NCBI GenBank assembly: GCA_026545765.1
Contig: CM048840.1
Coordinates: 21,704,765 to 21,768,764 of the forward strand
Source of the DNA: Plantago major
Lineage: Eukaryota; Streptophyta; Magnoliopsida; Lamiales; Plantaginaceae
Direction of reading: 5' to 3'
DNA: 64,000 nucleotides
Shown here: piece after piece, positions 1 through 12,430 of the stretch
Numbering within the stretch: the first letter of the stretch is position 1
Layout: each line of letters starts with the position of its first letter
Notes under the pieces: generated by a model
What the model saw: the letters and a program-made list of their open reading frames with translations, nothing else
Told to the model about the DNA's origin: nothing
Database searches by the model: none
Translations under genes and position numbers: made by a program

Positions 1-60
1 TCTTTCATCAAGAAAATTGATATTCTCACGGTCTTTTATTTTTTTATTTTTTTTAAACTA

Positions 61-310
61 CTTCATTCTGAGCTAAGCTTACAATTTGATTTTGTTGACT
101 TTTTAAAGGTTCGTTTTACCACAATTTAATCCTAAATCTTGCCCAAAAAATAACTAAGAAAATTATATTATGAAAGTATAGTCATTATGTTTTCAGAATA
201 TAATTTTGATAATTATTTTTCTATATGAGTTGGGATTAATTTGTGGTTAAAACGGACCTTAAACAAAGCCAACAGAATCAAATGGGAAGCTTTGACCGGG
301 TGGGATGAAG
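61..310. mobile_element. Stowaway-like foldback MITE
   Basis: A 250-bp element whose two halves are inverted copies of each other over about 100 bp per arm. The left arm starts CTTCATTCTGAG and the right arm ends GGGATGAAG, and both are flanked by TA, the target duplication of Tc1/mariner elements. The inner arms share AAGCTT, the stretch around TTTGATTCTGTTG and GTCCGTTTTAACC. No coding sequence. The non-autonomous Stowaway call is an inference from TIR, size and TA flanks. Confidence 0.7.
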
Positions 311-633
311 TATGTAACATAATACCATATGCATTTCTAATAGGTTGCAACTCAAGAAAGATCAACCGCTTGCATTTGGTAGCGTCTTAACAACACAGGC
401 CGGAACCACAGGAACAGAGAGAGCTCAAATATATAATGTCCACGGCAGAGCTAAATAAACTTGAATAAGCGATGAAAGTTGCATTAGCTGAACCATATAT
501 CAGAGCAGAACCTCTAAAGGTCAGTCCAAAAGATTCCTACTAATCATATCATCAACTTCTTGAGAAACTGAATTCTACATGTGAGAACTGTCTATAAGCA
601 CAGCAAATACGCATAGTATTACATCATACATAC

Positions 634-777
634 GGGTTTTTTCTACCCTACAACATGTTGTAGTGCCTCCTAGTGCTTCAGCGTGTTGTACAATGCAACA
701 TATAACACGTAGTACAACCATGGTACAACATTTAAAGTATCAGGAGACACTACATCATGTTGTGGGGAAGAGAAAAC
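634..777. mobile_element. short Mutator-like MITE
   Basis: The ends are inverted: GGGTTTTTTCTACCC on the left, and on the right the complement of GTTTTCTCTTCCCC, followed inward by ACAACATG on both sides. The flanks CATACATAC (625-633) and CATGCATAC (778-786) match 8 of 9, the TSD length of Mutator elements. A truncated relative lies at 55628-55730. Confidence 0.6.
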
Positions 778-786
778 CATGCATAC

Positions 787-3735
787 TGTGTATAACTACT
801 CTATTGAAGTATTAGATGGGAGTGGTGGTTCAGCCTACAGTTTATGTTGCCAAGGAAACAAAAGTGATAGAACTGTTCTACTGGATATAATTTTCCATAT
901 TATATGTTCCGCAATTCTAACACTTTAAATTCGATTCTAGAATATAAGAAACATAATGGACAGATTCTTATCATATATTTAGACCACTTCTCGGTTTCTG
1001 CATGTCCTCCCTGCCATAATCTTCTCACTGTTTTTCCTATTTCAATTTTCAAGTATAACCATACAGTCCACACTACGATCATCTTCACATAGTTCGGTCG
1101 ACAAAGCTACTAAACCCAAAATGATATGACACATCAGATTAAGAACCTTAAAGCATACAACTTGCAGATAAAGGAATTGACTGAATTAACAATTTGAAGA
1201 TTCAATTCTGAAACTTAACATGAAGCTAGTAAACAATGCAGCTATGTGAACCTCAGAAGTAGTGACCACTGAGAAACGGCGGAGAAATTACCTGGGTTAA
1301 GTCAGTACTCGTGTAGAACAGTAACTCGGCGATGCGAGAAAATGGTGGAATAGCCCCAATTTCCATTGACATGTCGTCCAAGAAGATGAGCGGTTTGGTC
1401 CAATGACTCTGTCACTTGTATACTCTGGATTTGATATTTTGATTGATTTGTGAAAATCTGCATATGAGGAACCCTAAAATTTAACCCAATTGAACATCTT
1501 TGATCTTTGTGTCGAGGACTTAATTCAACGTTTCTAATTATGTATGCATTGTCATTTTCTTTGAGAATTTTGACATGAGTATATTGGTTTGTACCATTTT
1601 AGTTAGGCCTTGACCTTTTTAATTTACACTGTCATGTGTTATAAAATTCCAAGTAACCTTATTTACATCATGTCGTATACAGGTACAACGTTACGACTAT
1701 AAATTTTTAGGTCCTGCAGCTGAAGCCAAAATGAGATAACATGCATTGTTGCCATAAGTAAGTTTCTTCTGGGTATGTACGTATTGATAAAAAGACGAGC
1801 ATAGTATAGTATATATGACCGACTGATGTGTATTTGATCTGATGTTATATTTTGAACAATCGATGGTAATCCTCATATGCAAGTATGCAACAGACCGATG
1901 GTGGTCGTTAAATACTCCTTCTTTACCCGCCACGCACACCTACAGTATTTGTATTTATGTGCATAGCATGTCATGAGGGCATGTTCTAAATTGTATTAGG
2001 TTTGTTTATCCCGCTCTTCGTCTTAAATTTGTTGCCTTAACATTTGTTTTTTAATTATTTACTTTCAGATAGCGTGTTTCAAATGTGGAGTTTTGTTTCT
2101 TTAATTCATCATTCCATTTTCTGATTTACATATCTTACATTTTACCTTATTTTAGGTATCGAATTAATTGGAACGGATTATATTAGCACTTGAAATGAAA
2201 TACGTGTACACGACTCAACTCGATACGCTTTCAATTTTTTTACCCTTTTATATTTTGAAAATTTAATTTGTAGACCTCTGAACGATTTAAATCCATCCGT
2301 CCACCCATCCTATAGTAGTTGCCAAATGTTCAACCTCCTCCCTAATTCTCACCTTTCCTAGTTATATTTACTAATGGCTTAATGGGATCACGTACTTATT
2401 GCTAACAAACGAAATATGATTTTCATAAATAATAATAATCGGTGCAACACGAGGAGACTTCACATACAGTATTTATCAATACATCTAACTGGACACCTAA
2501 ACATATGCTAAATAATCTAACCAAATACATAAACTAAAAAAAAAAAAACCACATATCCAAACACACTCATTGCTTTGTACATGTCCCCAGTGTAACGGAA
2601 CAAAAAATAATAATTTTAAAGAGATACTCTGTTAATTAACGAAATAGACTTTATAATGCATTATGGATTCATCACCGTAAGCTAATGTAAACTACTCAAA
2701 ACATTATCCTCGTCCGAATGATGCATCTCCTCACATAGCCGTCCATCTCGTCTCCTCATTCCCAAACCCATTGTCCAACATTGCACTCGTTAAGTGCTCC
2801 CCCTCCCCCCCCCTCCACCAATGTGTTTACTATGTTAATGTTTCATATCCTCCACAAATTAATGCAGGTTGAATGGAGACATGCTAGTATGTCGTTGGAT
2901 GGCACATCCACTAGTCATTGTGAATCTACTGTGGCATTGTACATGCCTGTATCATTCCCTCTCATTGGTTGGGTGCGTGTGTCCATGACCATGCCCTCTT
3001 ATCGTTGTTGTACTTGCCTTTATGGGACCCTATAGCCTCGTGTACATGAAAACACATGTTAACCATTAATGATAGAAACAATGGTAACATTATAGTAAAA
3101 TATGTATAATATGAAGTCACGATGATAGAGATAATGTAAAATTTACGAGCATAACCATGCACACACTTAACAAAATTATGTCATGACCACTCACATAAAA
3201 GGAAAGGAAAGGAAAAAACAAGAGAGAACAAAAAAAGAAAGACGGAAAATATATAAAATGTAACTTTGAAAATCAAATTAACGTATGCATGATATAACAT
3301 CATTTAATAACACGATCATTATTAATCCATGCTATACGACAACACTGTACGTAATCACGTTGAACTTGACCAATATCTCATTTACGTCAATTGCTTTCTT
3401 CATTAATTATACGGGTTTTAGAATCACAGGTGAGGGCGGTGTTAAATCGAGAATATCGTTTCCAATTAGCCACAAAAGCTAATGCAAAAGAGATGTAAGT
3501 TTAAGACATGATTATTGAAAATTGAAGCCTAATTAGGTGTCACATGAACCCCAAAATAGAAGTTTCTCCTCCCGCTTAAAGTTTGATTAAGAAGAATAAA
3601 ATAGACCCTCCTCGATTACTTCACTACTAGTAAAATTATTATTATTATTTTTCCGACTACAGTAGTACTTACAAGTCACAAAATCCTCAACTTAATTTTC
3701 CCTCTCAAACCAGAAACGATACGAAATTCTGCACC
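787..3735. other. intergenic, upstream of JmjC gene
   Basis: AT-rich sequence with no convincing gene. Short open frames here have no recognisable domain. It includes a C-rich run near 2800-2817 and an A-run near 2538. The last few hundred bases must contain the promoter of the JmjC gene, but I cannot place a TATA box with confidence. Confidence 0.5.
1292..1372 (-). other. possible first coding exon, unknown gene
   Basis: On the minus strand an ATG at 1372 opens 27 codons beginning MSMEIGAIPPFSRIAELLF, then a good donor CAG|GTAATT in phase 0. Composition is protein-like, but I could not find a following exon between here and the window edge and do not recognise the peptide. It may be the start of a gene running off the left side, or chance. 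Confidence 0.22.
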
Positions 3736-6700
3736 ATGGGAACAACAGAAAAGAAGACGCCACCGCCGAACAGCCTCCGTTGCAGGCGGAATGACGGAAA
3801 AAAGTGGCGGTGCGGCAAGCCGTGGGTCCACGCCGATACCTCTTACTGCGAGCACCATCATGAACAGCAGTTTAGAAGGAAAAATCTCGGCTCTGAATCT
3901 AGGGTTATTGAAAACCTGTCTAATTGTGGTGAATTGGTGCCGGAGAACAAGTGTAAGGGTGGTGTTGTGTTGAATTGTGGTGGTGGCGGCTCTGATCTGG
4001 AGAAGGAAGAAGAAGAAGAAGAGATCAGTGAATGCGAGAGGTTGAGTGTTGAAAAGAGTGAGGAAAGGGGTGAGAATAAGAAGCTGCTCGTTTATGTGCG
4101 TAGGAAGAAGCGGTTTGCATGTTGCAACTCTAATTTAGCTGAGGAACAAGTGATTCCGAAGAACAAATTGAGGAGCAGAAAGGATGATGATGATGGTTTG
4201 GGGGGTGGAAAGGTGGAGGAAAAGGATAAAAAGGGTAAAAGGAGGAGAGTTCAGGGGAATGGGGATGCGAGGAAATTGCGCAAGGGTGGAGATGATGATT
4301 GCGATACGGGGGTTAAAAAGGATGAGGGAGAATTGAATGAGAAGAGGAAGGGTAGAGGTTTGAAATTGCAGGGGAAGGTAAACCTGTCTGATGGTCAGTC
4401 CAAGGTTGTTGAGTTAAGGGTTAGGGGATGCGATGGAAGTGACAATAAGAAGGTGAAGTTTGAGAGCACCAGCAAAAATTATAAAAAAAGTTCTGATGAT
4501 GATGATGGTGACGATGGTCATGATAGTGATTCAGGTGGTGTTGTAATGAGAAAGTCTACTTCGAAGAAGGCGGTAGAAATCAGGAGCAAAAGGAAACAGG
4601 ATAACGACGAAAGCACTGCTGGTGATGATGATTGCAAGGAAGTGAAGTATGGTCTCAGGGAAAGAAAATCTAAAGGGGTGGTTCGAAGTGTTGGCAAGAG
4701 CAAGTATCAGAGTGATGTATGCTTGAATTCATGACACTCTGTTCTTTGTTTGTTTGTTTTTAAGCCTAAGCACATGGTCTTACTATTGTTTTAATGAACA
4801 GGACCCAAATGATCCATACCAGATGTGTCACCAGTGCATGAAGAGTGACAGGAAAGTTGTGAGGTGCAGCTTCTTTAAGGATTGTCGGAAGCGCTACTGT
4901 TTTGTGTGCCTTGAGAAATGGTATGTTGTCCGGATCTGCAATAATCATGAGAACTTCCATCTGTATGTGTTAAACTATCGCAAAGCCTTCGCAATGTTTA
5001 TAAGCATATTGCGATGAAAATGCGTGTCTCTCCAGTTTAAGTGCAAATACGGTGCTGATTTGATCTAATGTTCTTCAGACCTTAGTAATTTTTCCTTATA
5101 GGAGTTTATGCAAACAAGCATTTATAGTTCAATTTTCAACTCTGCTGTAATATCTCACAAGTTATATATCTGGGGAGATGTTGAGCATTTAATTAAATGC
5201 ATCTTTAGCACAGCCTGATAAGATCTAAGTAATACAGGTGACCTATCGATATCTTATCGAATGCATTTTTGTAGCACTCAGGCATTCAATTGGCTTGAGG
5301 CACTAAATACAGTTATTTTTCTTCTCACAGCCAAGAAAATAAAGCTGAATGTCGAACTAATCCTTATTTCTTGATGGCATGATCACAGGTACCCTGAATA
5401 TTCACATAATGAAATAGCGGAGAAATGCCCATTTTGTCGCAAAAACTGCAATTGCAAAGCTTGTTTGCGCAGCGAGCTGCATAAGGTTGCGACATCATCT
5501 TGTTATTATATATAGTGCTTTTATGTTTTGATTTCTATTAACAGTAATAATCTTCTGAGGGTATGCAGGACAAAAAGTCTTGCGGACCAGAGGAGGCAAC
5601 AGAAAATCTTGGGTTCTTCAGATATATCATTAATGCACTCCTTCCCCACTTGAAAACTTTTATCCAGCATCAGAAGATTGAAAAAGAAAAAGAAGCAGAG
5701 CTTCGTGGTAATAATCAACATGTTGCATTATTGAAAATTGCGATGAATCTCTTCTTAAAATTTGATCCAAAGCAGTTATCTTTCAAAATAGTTGGTTTCC
5801 ATGATGACTCATGTTTTTGCCGACTGGCAATAGTAACAGTATTGCTAAATGTAATGAGATGAATGTTTTGAGAATATGTTCTTACAACTGAATGGTTTTT
5901 GTGACTAAAATAGGAAACTGTTGAAATAATATATAGAAAATTAATTATTAACCCGGTCTGAAGAAACACACTTCATGCTTTGTTATACTCATAACTAATT
6001 TTCTGATCAAACAAACATCACAACTAACATCTTCAGTTCTCCCGGAAGGAGTAGACAGATGTCTTGACGCCTTTCCTGTAAGGTCTTCTTAGCAGATATC
6101 TGTCTGACTTGACGAATATTCATATTTTTGCAGGTTTGTTGCCATCAGACTTGGAGATAGAGAAAGCTATCTGTTTTCCTGACGAGCGCATATATTGGTC
6201 GGGTTTTATTTATATTCTGGCATACCTTTGCTTCTGATGCAGCTAAACAATTTAACATCTCATTTTGCAGTGATAACTGCAGAACCTCCATAACCGATCT
6301 TCACAGGAGCTGTCCAAGTTGCTCGTATGATCTCTGCTTGACTTGCTGCAGGGAGATTCGAGAAGGTCGCCTGAGACGATATGATATGAAGCAAATTCAG
6401 CTTTATGATACAACAAACTCAGGTTCTAGGAGGGAGCAGAGGCCACTTCCTGACTGGAATGTAACTGATTCAGGTGAGATTCCATGTGCGCCAGAGAACA
6501 GGGAACGTTGCGGTGATAGTAAGTTGGAGCTGAGGGGCATTTTTGATAAATCATGGGTCTTAGAGATGAATGAGCAGGCTGAGCATTTAATCGCTACATG
6601 TGGATCTGCTGAGGTGTCCACAATTTATGGATGCTCTTGTGTGGTTTCCAACAAAGGCCTTCATGCTCAGAACGAGAGAATCCGAAGGGCTGCTTCTCGA

Positions 6701-9700
6701 AGAAATTCTAGTGACAATTATTTGTACAGTCCATATGCCAGTGACATTCAGCCAGGGAAACTGGATCACTTCCGGAGACACTGGTGCACAGGGGAGCCAA
6801 TTGTTGTACGGGATGTTCACACATGTACGTCCGGATTAAGCTGGGATCCCATGGTGATGTGGCGTGCATTCAGAAACATATCAATCAAGACGGGTTCCTC
6901 TGAATTGGACGTGACAGCAGTAGACTGTTTAGATTCATGTGAGGTGAGCACTTCATAGTTTACGGTTTCTCTGTTTCTTTGTTGTTTGTTCCTTGAGGTT
7001 ATTCTTTCCACCATAAGCCAATTACCTGTTCTATGGATGTTTCTTACTCCATGTTGGCCTGAGGGCGGTTGCTTTATAGCAACTGTAATGTCGTAATTGA
7101 AATACCAAATTACAATGATTTTCAGTAAAGAAAATAATTAATCTTCCTCAAATTAATGAATTCAAATTTCATCAGCGAAGCTTCCAGGATGCAAGATAGA
7201 GAAAGTGATTTTATAAGTACAAAGTATATCTGAAAAGATTAAAGTAGTTTATATGTGAAGATCAGTCACAATATATCTTGGCGAGTGATATCTTTTTTAC
7301 TCCAATATATCCTGAGGCACATCTGTTCTTTTTTACCTTGATCCTCTTCATCAGGCATCACATGTAGGTAATCATTTGGTTCTTTAACTATGCTATGAAA
7401 TATTGAAATGCAGCTCAGTTCTCATTTTTTTCCTCCCCACTTCAATTTTGTGACTTGGATGAAAGTCTTTATGTTAACTTGTTAACTTCGTAAGAGAATC
7501 TTTTGTAAGATTCAGTTTCAGCGATGTACAGTTCTCTGCACATCATATGATTTATTTCTCTACCTCCATTGGAACTAAATGCTTGCTCCCATATGGTCAT
7601 TGTTGTTTGAACTCTAATGTTGGCTGGTGGTCTTTGCTAAACCCTTTATAATCCATCTTCCTTCTTTCCCTAGTGCCTCTGTTACATTAGAAATTTGGTG
7701 AACCTTGAAATGTAGTCTGTCTTTTGCTTTTTTTAAGCAATGAAAATCTTTGTCCTTTAACAGATACTGTCACGTGGATTTACAGGTTGATATTAACATC
7801 CATAAATTCTTCATCGGATATGCTCAAGGTAGGCGACGTAATGATTTCTGGCCAGAAATGCTGAAACTTAAGGATTGGCCACCATCTACCTTGTTTGAGA
7901 AGAGATTGCCACGGCATAACGTGGAATTTCTGAGCATCTTGCCGTTTAAAGAATATACTGACCCTCATTCTGGTATTCTAAATTTGACCACAAAATTGTC
8001 TGATGTAATGATAAAGCCGGATCTAGGCCCTAAGACATATATTGCTTATGGACATGATGAAGAACTTGTATGGGGAGATTCTGTGACAAAGCTTCACTGT
8101 GATCTTTCTGACGCGGTAAGTGTTAAGACCCTGGATTATATGTCCTCCTCCGGATGTGGCAGTGTCCGTGACTCTTATAAGTTTTGAAATGTAAAAAAAA
8201 CGCGTGAAATTTCATGTGTGTACTTCAAGATGTCCACCAACGAATTACTTTTCTTAGTTGAGATCTCTTGGTAAACCATGTATCCTTTTGTTAGATGCAT
8301 TCTGATTAAGTTCCTTAGTCATTGCCACTAAATTTATCACTGTAAGATTTAATTGAATGGGCCAATTACGGAAAGTTTCTTCGTGCAATTAATTGAACAG
8401 AAAATTACAGCCTTAAGAGTTAAGAAAGCCATAATAAATGTGATTGGGAAATCCCTGGGAGTTCAATAAAAGTTTTCATCTGCTTTTTTTCTTTGAAACA
8501 AAACCTGGTATTTCTCTCTATGGCATAGGGGAAAGCAGGATGTAAGCACGGGCCATACTATTAAGTTGATGAAACATGTATTGCATTATGACCTCTATCA
8601 GTAAAGAGTTTCCTCATATACCATGAATTTGTTTCTTATTCAGATAAATGTCTTGATGCACACCGCTGATGTGACACTCTCACCTGGTCAACTTTCAAAA
8701 ATTGAGGCGTTAAAGGAAAAACATGCCAAGGAAGATCAAAGTGAACTCTTCCATACTGTTAACAGGGGTCGCAAAGAGCATCTTCCAGCAGAGCTAGGAT
8801 CTTCTTCGGGAAATGGATTGAAAGATCCTGTGGGTATAAATGTTGAGGAAGGAGAAGGTGATTGCTTCTCAAGTTCTCAAAGCATAATTTTTATTTTATT
8901 TTAGTTCTTTGTGTTGGATTAATGTCGATTGATCCTGCATCTGTTTCAGAAAATGTAGAGGGAGGGGCTCTCTGGGACATTTTTCGGAGGCAGGATGTAC
9001 CTAAGCTGGAAGCATATCTTTGGAAACACCACAAAGAATTCAGGCACATCCATAATAAACCAGTAGAGAAGGTAACACAAATAATTATGAGGATTGTCCA
9101 ACAAGATTACAATTTTCAAAAAACTTCACTGAAGTAACTCAATTACTCTTCTTTTGCACTTTAACTCACATCCGTAACTTATTGTTCCATCTCAAGGGCT
9201 TGAAAGCCAAAAAGTAGTTTTGGTATAAGATTCTATTAGATAATTTCCTCTTCAAAGAGTAGAATCTAGTTACGTCATCGTACTATTTCTGTTAAATTCT
9301 ACCTGCCGAAATGTTTATCTAGAATACCATCAAACACTTCATATATTCTCTTTATTTATTGTTATAACTGAATGTCAAGCCCATGAAAGAGGGAAATCTA
9401 TTAGAAATCGACACTGGTTTTTTAATCTAAATATATGGATCAGGTCAAACATATAGCTCTATTGATACAGAAGATTTGTAAAATCATAAAATGACCTAGT
9501 GGCTGTTTCTCAGCTTCTACCTGGGAATGCTCCTGCCTACCTGCACCGACAATATTTTGATACACCATTCCTATTAGGTTTCAATGATAAGACCATTGAA
9601 AATATCCTCATGTATACTACACCACGAAAGTTAATCAAGGCTGCGTTAATGCATTATATGTAGTCGACTGAACACCGAAGTGCTATTAGCTGGCTCTGGG

Positions 9701-11848
9701 TTAAACATGTTGATAGATCCCCCGATCCGAGCTGATTAATAACCTTTCTATCTGTAATTATTTTATGTATATTAATTGTATCAGCAAGGATCAAATCATC
9801 ACACGTGCTGGTTTCCTCTTTGATTGAAGACTTATTCTCAATGCTGAATGAGCTTTTATAAACTGCTCTAATCCTGTTTTAATCTCGATCCTAGAAATTT
9901 ATGTTGATCTCGAGAAAAAAATGACATATTCCCAATATAGGTTGTGCACCCAATTCATGATCAGAGCATGTACCTGACGTCATATCATAAAGGAAAGCTC
10001 AAGGAAGAATATGGTCAGTAATTTTGGAAATTTGTTGCACTATACCAGGTTTGAAAGTTCTGAGCTTTTTGCTGTTTCATGGTATAGGAATTGAACCTTG
10101 GACTTTCACCCAAAATCTCGGGGAGGCAGTTTTTATTCCTGCTGGATGCCCTCATCAAGTTCGAAACCTGAAGGTATTTAGTTTACATTCACTTCCCCGC
10201 GGCTTTAATTTCAGCCCTGCTATTGTTAATAAAGTTGTTTAGACTGCAGTTTGTATTTGATAATTATTATGCTGAGTTCGCTTGCACATCTCCATGATAG
10301 GTTGTTTAATTTAACGTTGTACTTGTATGAGAATAAGTTTGATCTATAATGGACGTTTGAATGACTTCAATGAGTAAGATAATTGCTAACAATAGAGATT
10401 TGTGATTCGACAAAGAAACTAGAGTGTTTAGAAAGAAATAAGAAATGGAAATAAACGTGAGAAACAAGGTACTTCAACTCGACATATATTGATGCGTGTT
10501 TTAAGAGAGCTTCTTAAATCCAGATTATGGAGCAGACAGCATTTATAAGACATAGTACAACATGATTTCTTGTTTGCAATCCTGGACCTTTGTTCATAAA
10601 GCTTTGAAATTCCGTATTGATAATCCTTTTGCATGCATAATAAATGCATTAGCCTGCAGCTCTTTTGCTTTATAAGTTCAATAACTAATTATGATCTCTC
10701 ACCATTACAATTGAGTATTGCTTATCGTCTCATAAGCATGTCTGTGTTATGACCTGCAGTCTTGCATTAAAGTTGCACTTGACTTTGTATCACCTGAAAA
10801 TGTTGGAGAATGCATTCGCCTGACTGAGGAATTCCGTGTTCTTCCCAAATATCATAGAGCAAACGAGGATAAATTAGAGGTATCATGTTTTTATAACTGA
10901 TGTCATATCATGTAATCTTTTTGTGGAAACTAGAGTGGAAAAGGATGTTGGCTGTTTGCGTATGATTTGAAACTGAACTCGCCAATCCTGTTTCAGTTTC
11001 CTATTGAAAGGCCACATAAGAAAATATTAATGCATTTTTTTATTTTGCCAATTTCAATATTTTCAATGTTGATTAAACTATTGGTTTGCCTAGTGACTAG
11101 ATACTACCTTGAACACCAAAATTAAGTCTGAAGAATGTAATAAGTAAAGTTCATCTGGGAGTATTTTTTGTGTTAAGCAGTTAAATCCTGGTCCCTTTGA
11201 AAAGTTCTTTCCAGTTTTTATGACTGGAATTTTCTTTCTAAAAAAATGCAAACAGTCAATGATGTATGTAGATAGTAATAGAATGCATGTGGTTTCGTAT
11301 AAATGCATTATGTAATTGTTGCTGATGCACCGAAACTCCTGCTGTTGTTTTAGATATGGAAGATGGCTATACATGCGTTGAATGATGCAGTGTCCAATCT
11401 CAAGAGACTAACATTGTAAGTGTAACAAATTATTTTGCAAATCTTATCTTTTTCCCTTGTCATGCATTGCCTACTGAGGAAATTATATGTAATTGTTTCA
11501 GCAATCAATTATCCATGTGTTACGTTATGCTTAGTGAAAGTCTCGTACTTCCATGTGATGTTTGAAACATCCTTACCAAATCTCAGTATCCAATATGTTT
11601 AAAGCTTGCACAAGAAATATCAGAGAAACACTACTAAAGTTGAAATGCATGTGCTTACATGTATACATGGATTAGAACTAGAAATAAATAAATAAATAAA
11701 TATAATAAACCCAGATACGTTTATGTATTTGTCGTTACCATTATCATTTTAACACAAAAAATTCGGAGACAGAACATCAGAAGTGGAGAATGCCAAGTGT
11801 GGGCTTATACCAGATGAAGCAGACACTCCTCAATCAACAGAAAGCTGA
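3736..11848 (+). CDS. JmjC histone H3K9 demethylase, KDM3/JHDM2 type with WRC domain
   Basis: Nuclear Fe(II)/2-oxoglutarate oxygenase of the plant JMJ25/IBM1 group, which removes H3K9 methylation. I join 14 exons: 3736-4716, 4802-4920, 5389-5485, 5569-5707, 6134-6197, 6271-6943, 7786-8115, 8644-8857, 8950-9071, 9941-10013, 10088-10173, 10760-10879, 11354-11415, 11773-11848. All junctions are GT-AG and in phase, giving 1051 aa. In order: WRC motif at residues 16-43 ([12 protein letters not shown]), a long charged low-complexity stretch rich in D, K and G, a RING-like cysteine cluster ([14 protein letters not shown], then [15 protein letters not shown]), a second Cys cluster ([17 protein letters not shown]), and the JmjC domain. 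The metal ligands H795 and D797 (KLHCDLSD) and H960 (GCPHQVRNL) are all present, so it looks active. The short last exon ends in an acidic tail. It converges on the ascorbate oxidase gene. Which family member it is cannot be settled here. Confidence 0.92.
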
Positions 11849-12430
11849 CCGCATAAGGTTGTATCTCCTCTCCCGTTTGTAATATTTATAGTTTCGTAGC
11901 TGCTGGTGAACATGTGAGCCAGATGTGCAGGTTATTAAATTCAATAGCTTGTTCTCTATGTCATGGTTGTGGCCTGTGGGCAGTTTTTGCCGGAACTGTA
12001 TAGTAGTAATGTAATGTGTACTAATGTCTTGTGTGTTGTAACTTCATAAAAAAACTTACCATTTCACCATTTGGCACATAACTTAGTGTAATTTAGTCTG
12101 AAATTTTACAAAACTTGTTGCGTGATTCTGCGTTCATTCTCTGAATTAGATGTTACTCTTAAACAGCACAACATTTCAAAATGAAGTTTAGCACTCTTCT
12201 TATTTCTTTTACTTTAATGATGATGCTAATTTCTCCTCATAAGAAGAAACATAAACGAATACAATCTTCTGATTAGTAACACTAAATCTATGGTTTCAAA
12301 TCCTTACAGATTTTAATGAATGAATAAAAACCCAAGTGACACATCTCTATGGGCATCCAATTCCTCGAGCAGGCTGTACAAACGATCATTAGAAGTTGAT
12401 TAAGAGTGAGTGAACAAAACCAATCTTTTT
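11849..12430. other. convergent intergenic region
   Basis: The 582 bp between the stop codons of the JmjC gene and the opposing ascorbate oxidase gene. Both 3' UTRs must lie here, possibly overlapping. I see no other gene or repeat. Confidence 0.6.

Noticed and set aside
2781..3035. 84-codon frame with a Pro run
   Set aside because: The Pro run comes from a C-rich tract; the rest shows no domain.
7764..7785. Alternative acceptor 22 bp upstream of JmjC exon 7
   Set aside because: It would shift the frame; the acceptor at 7785 restores the conserved [11 protein letters not shown] join.
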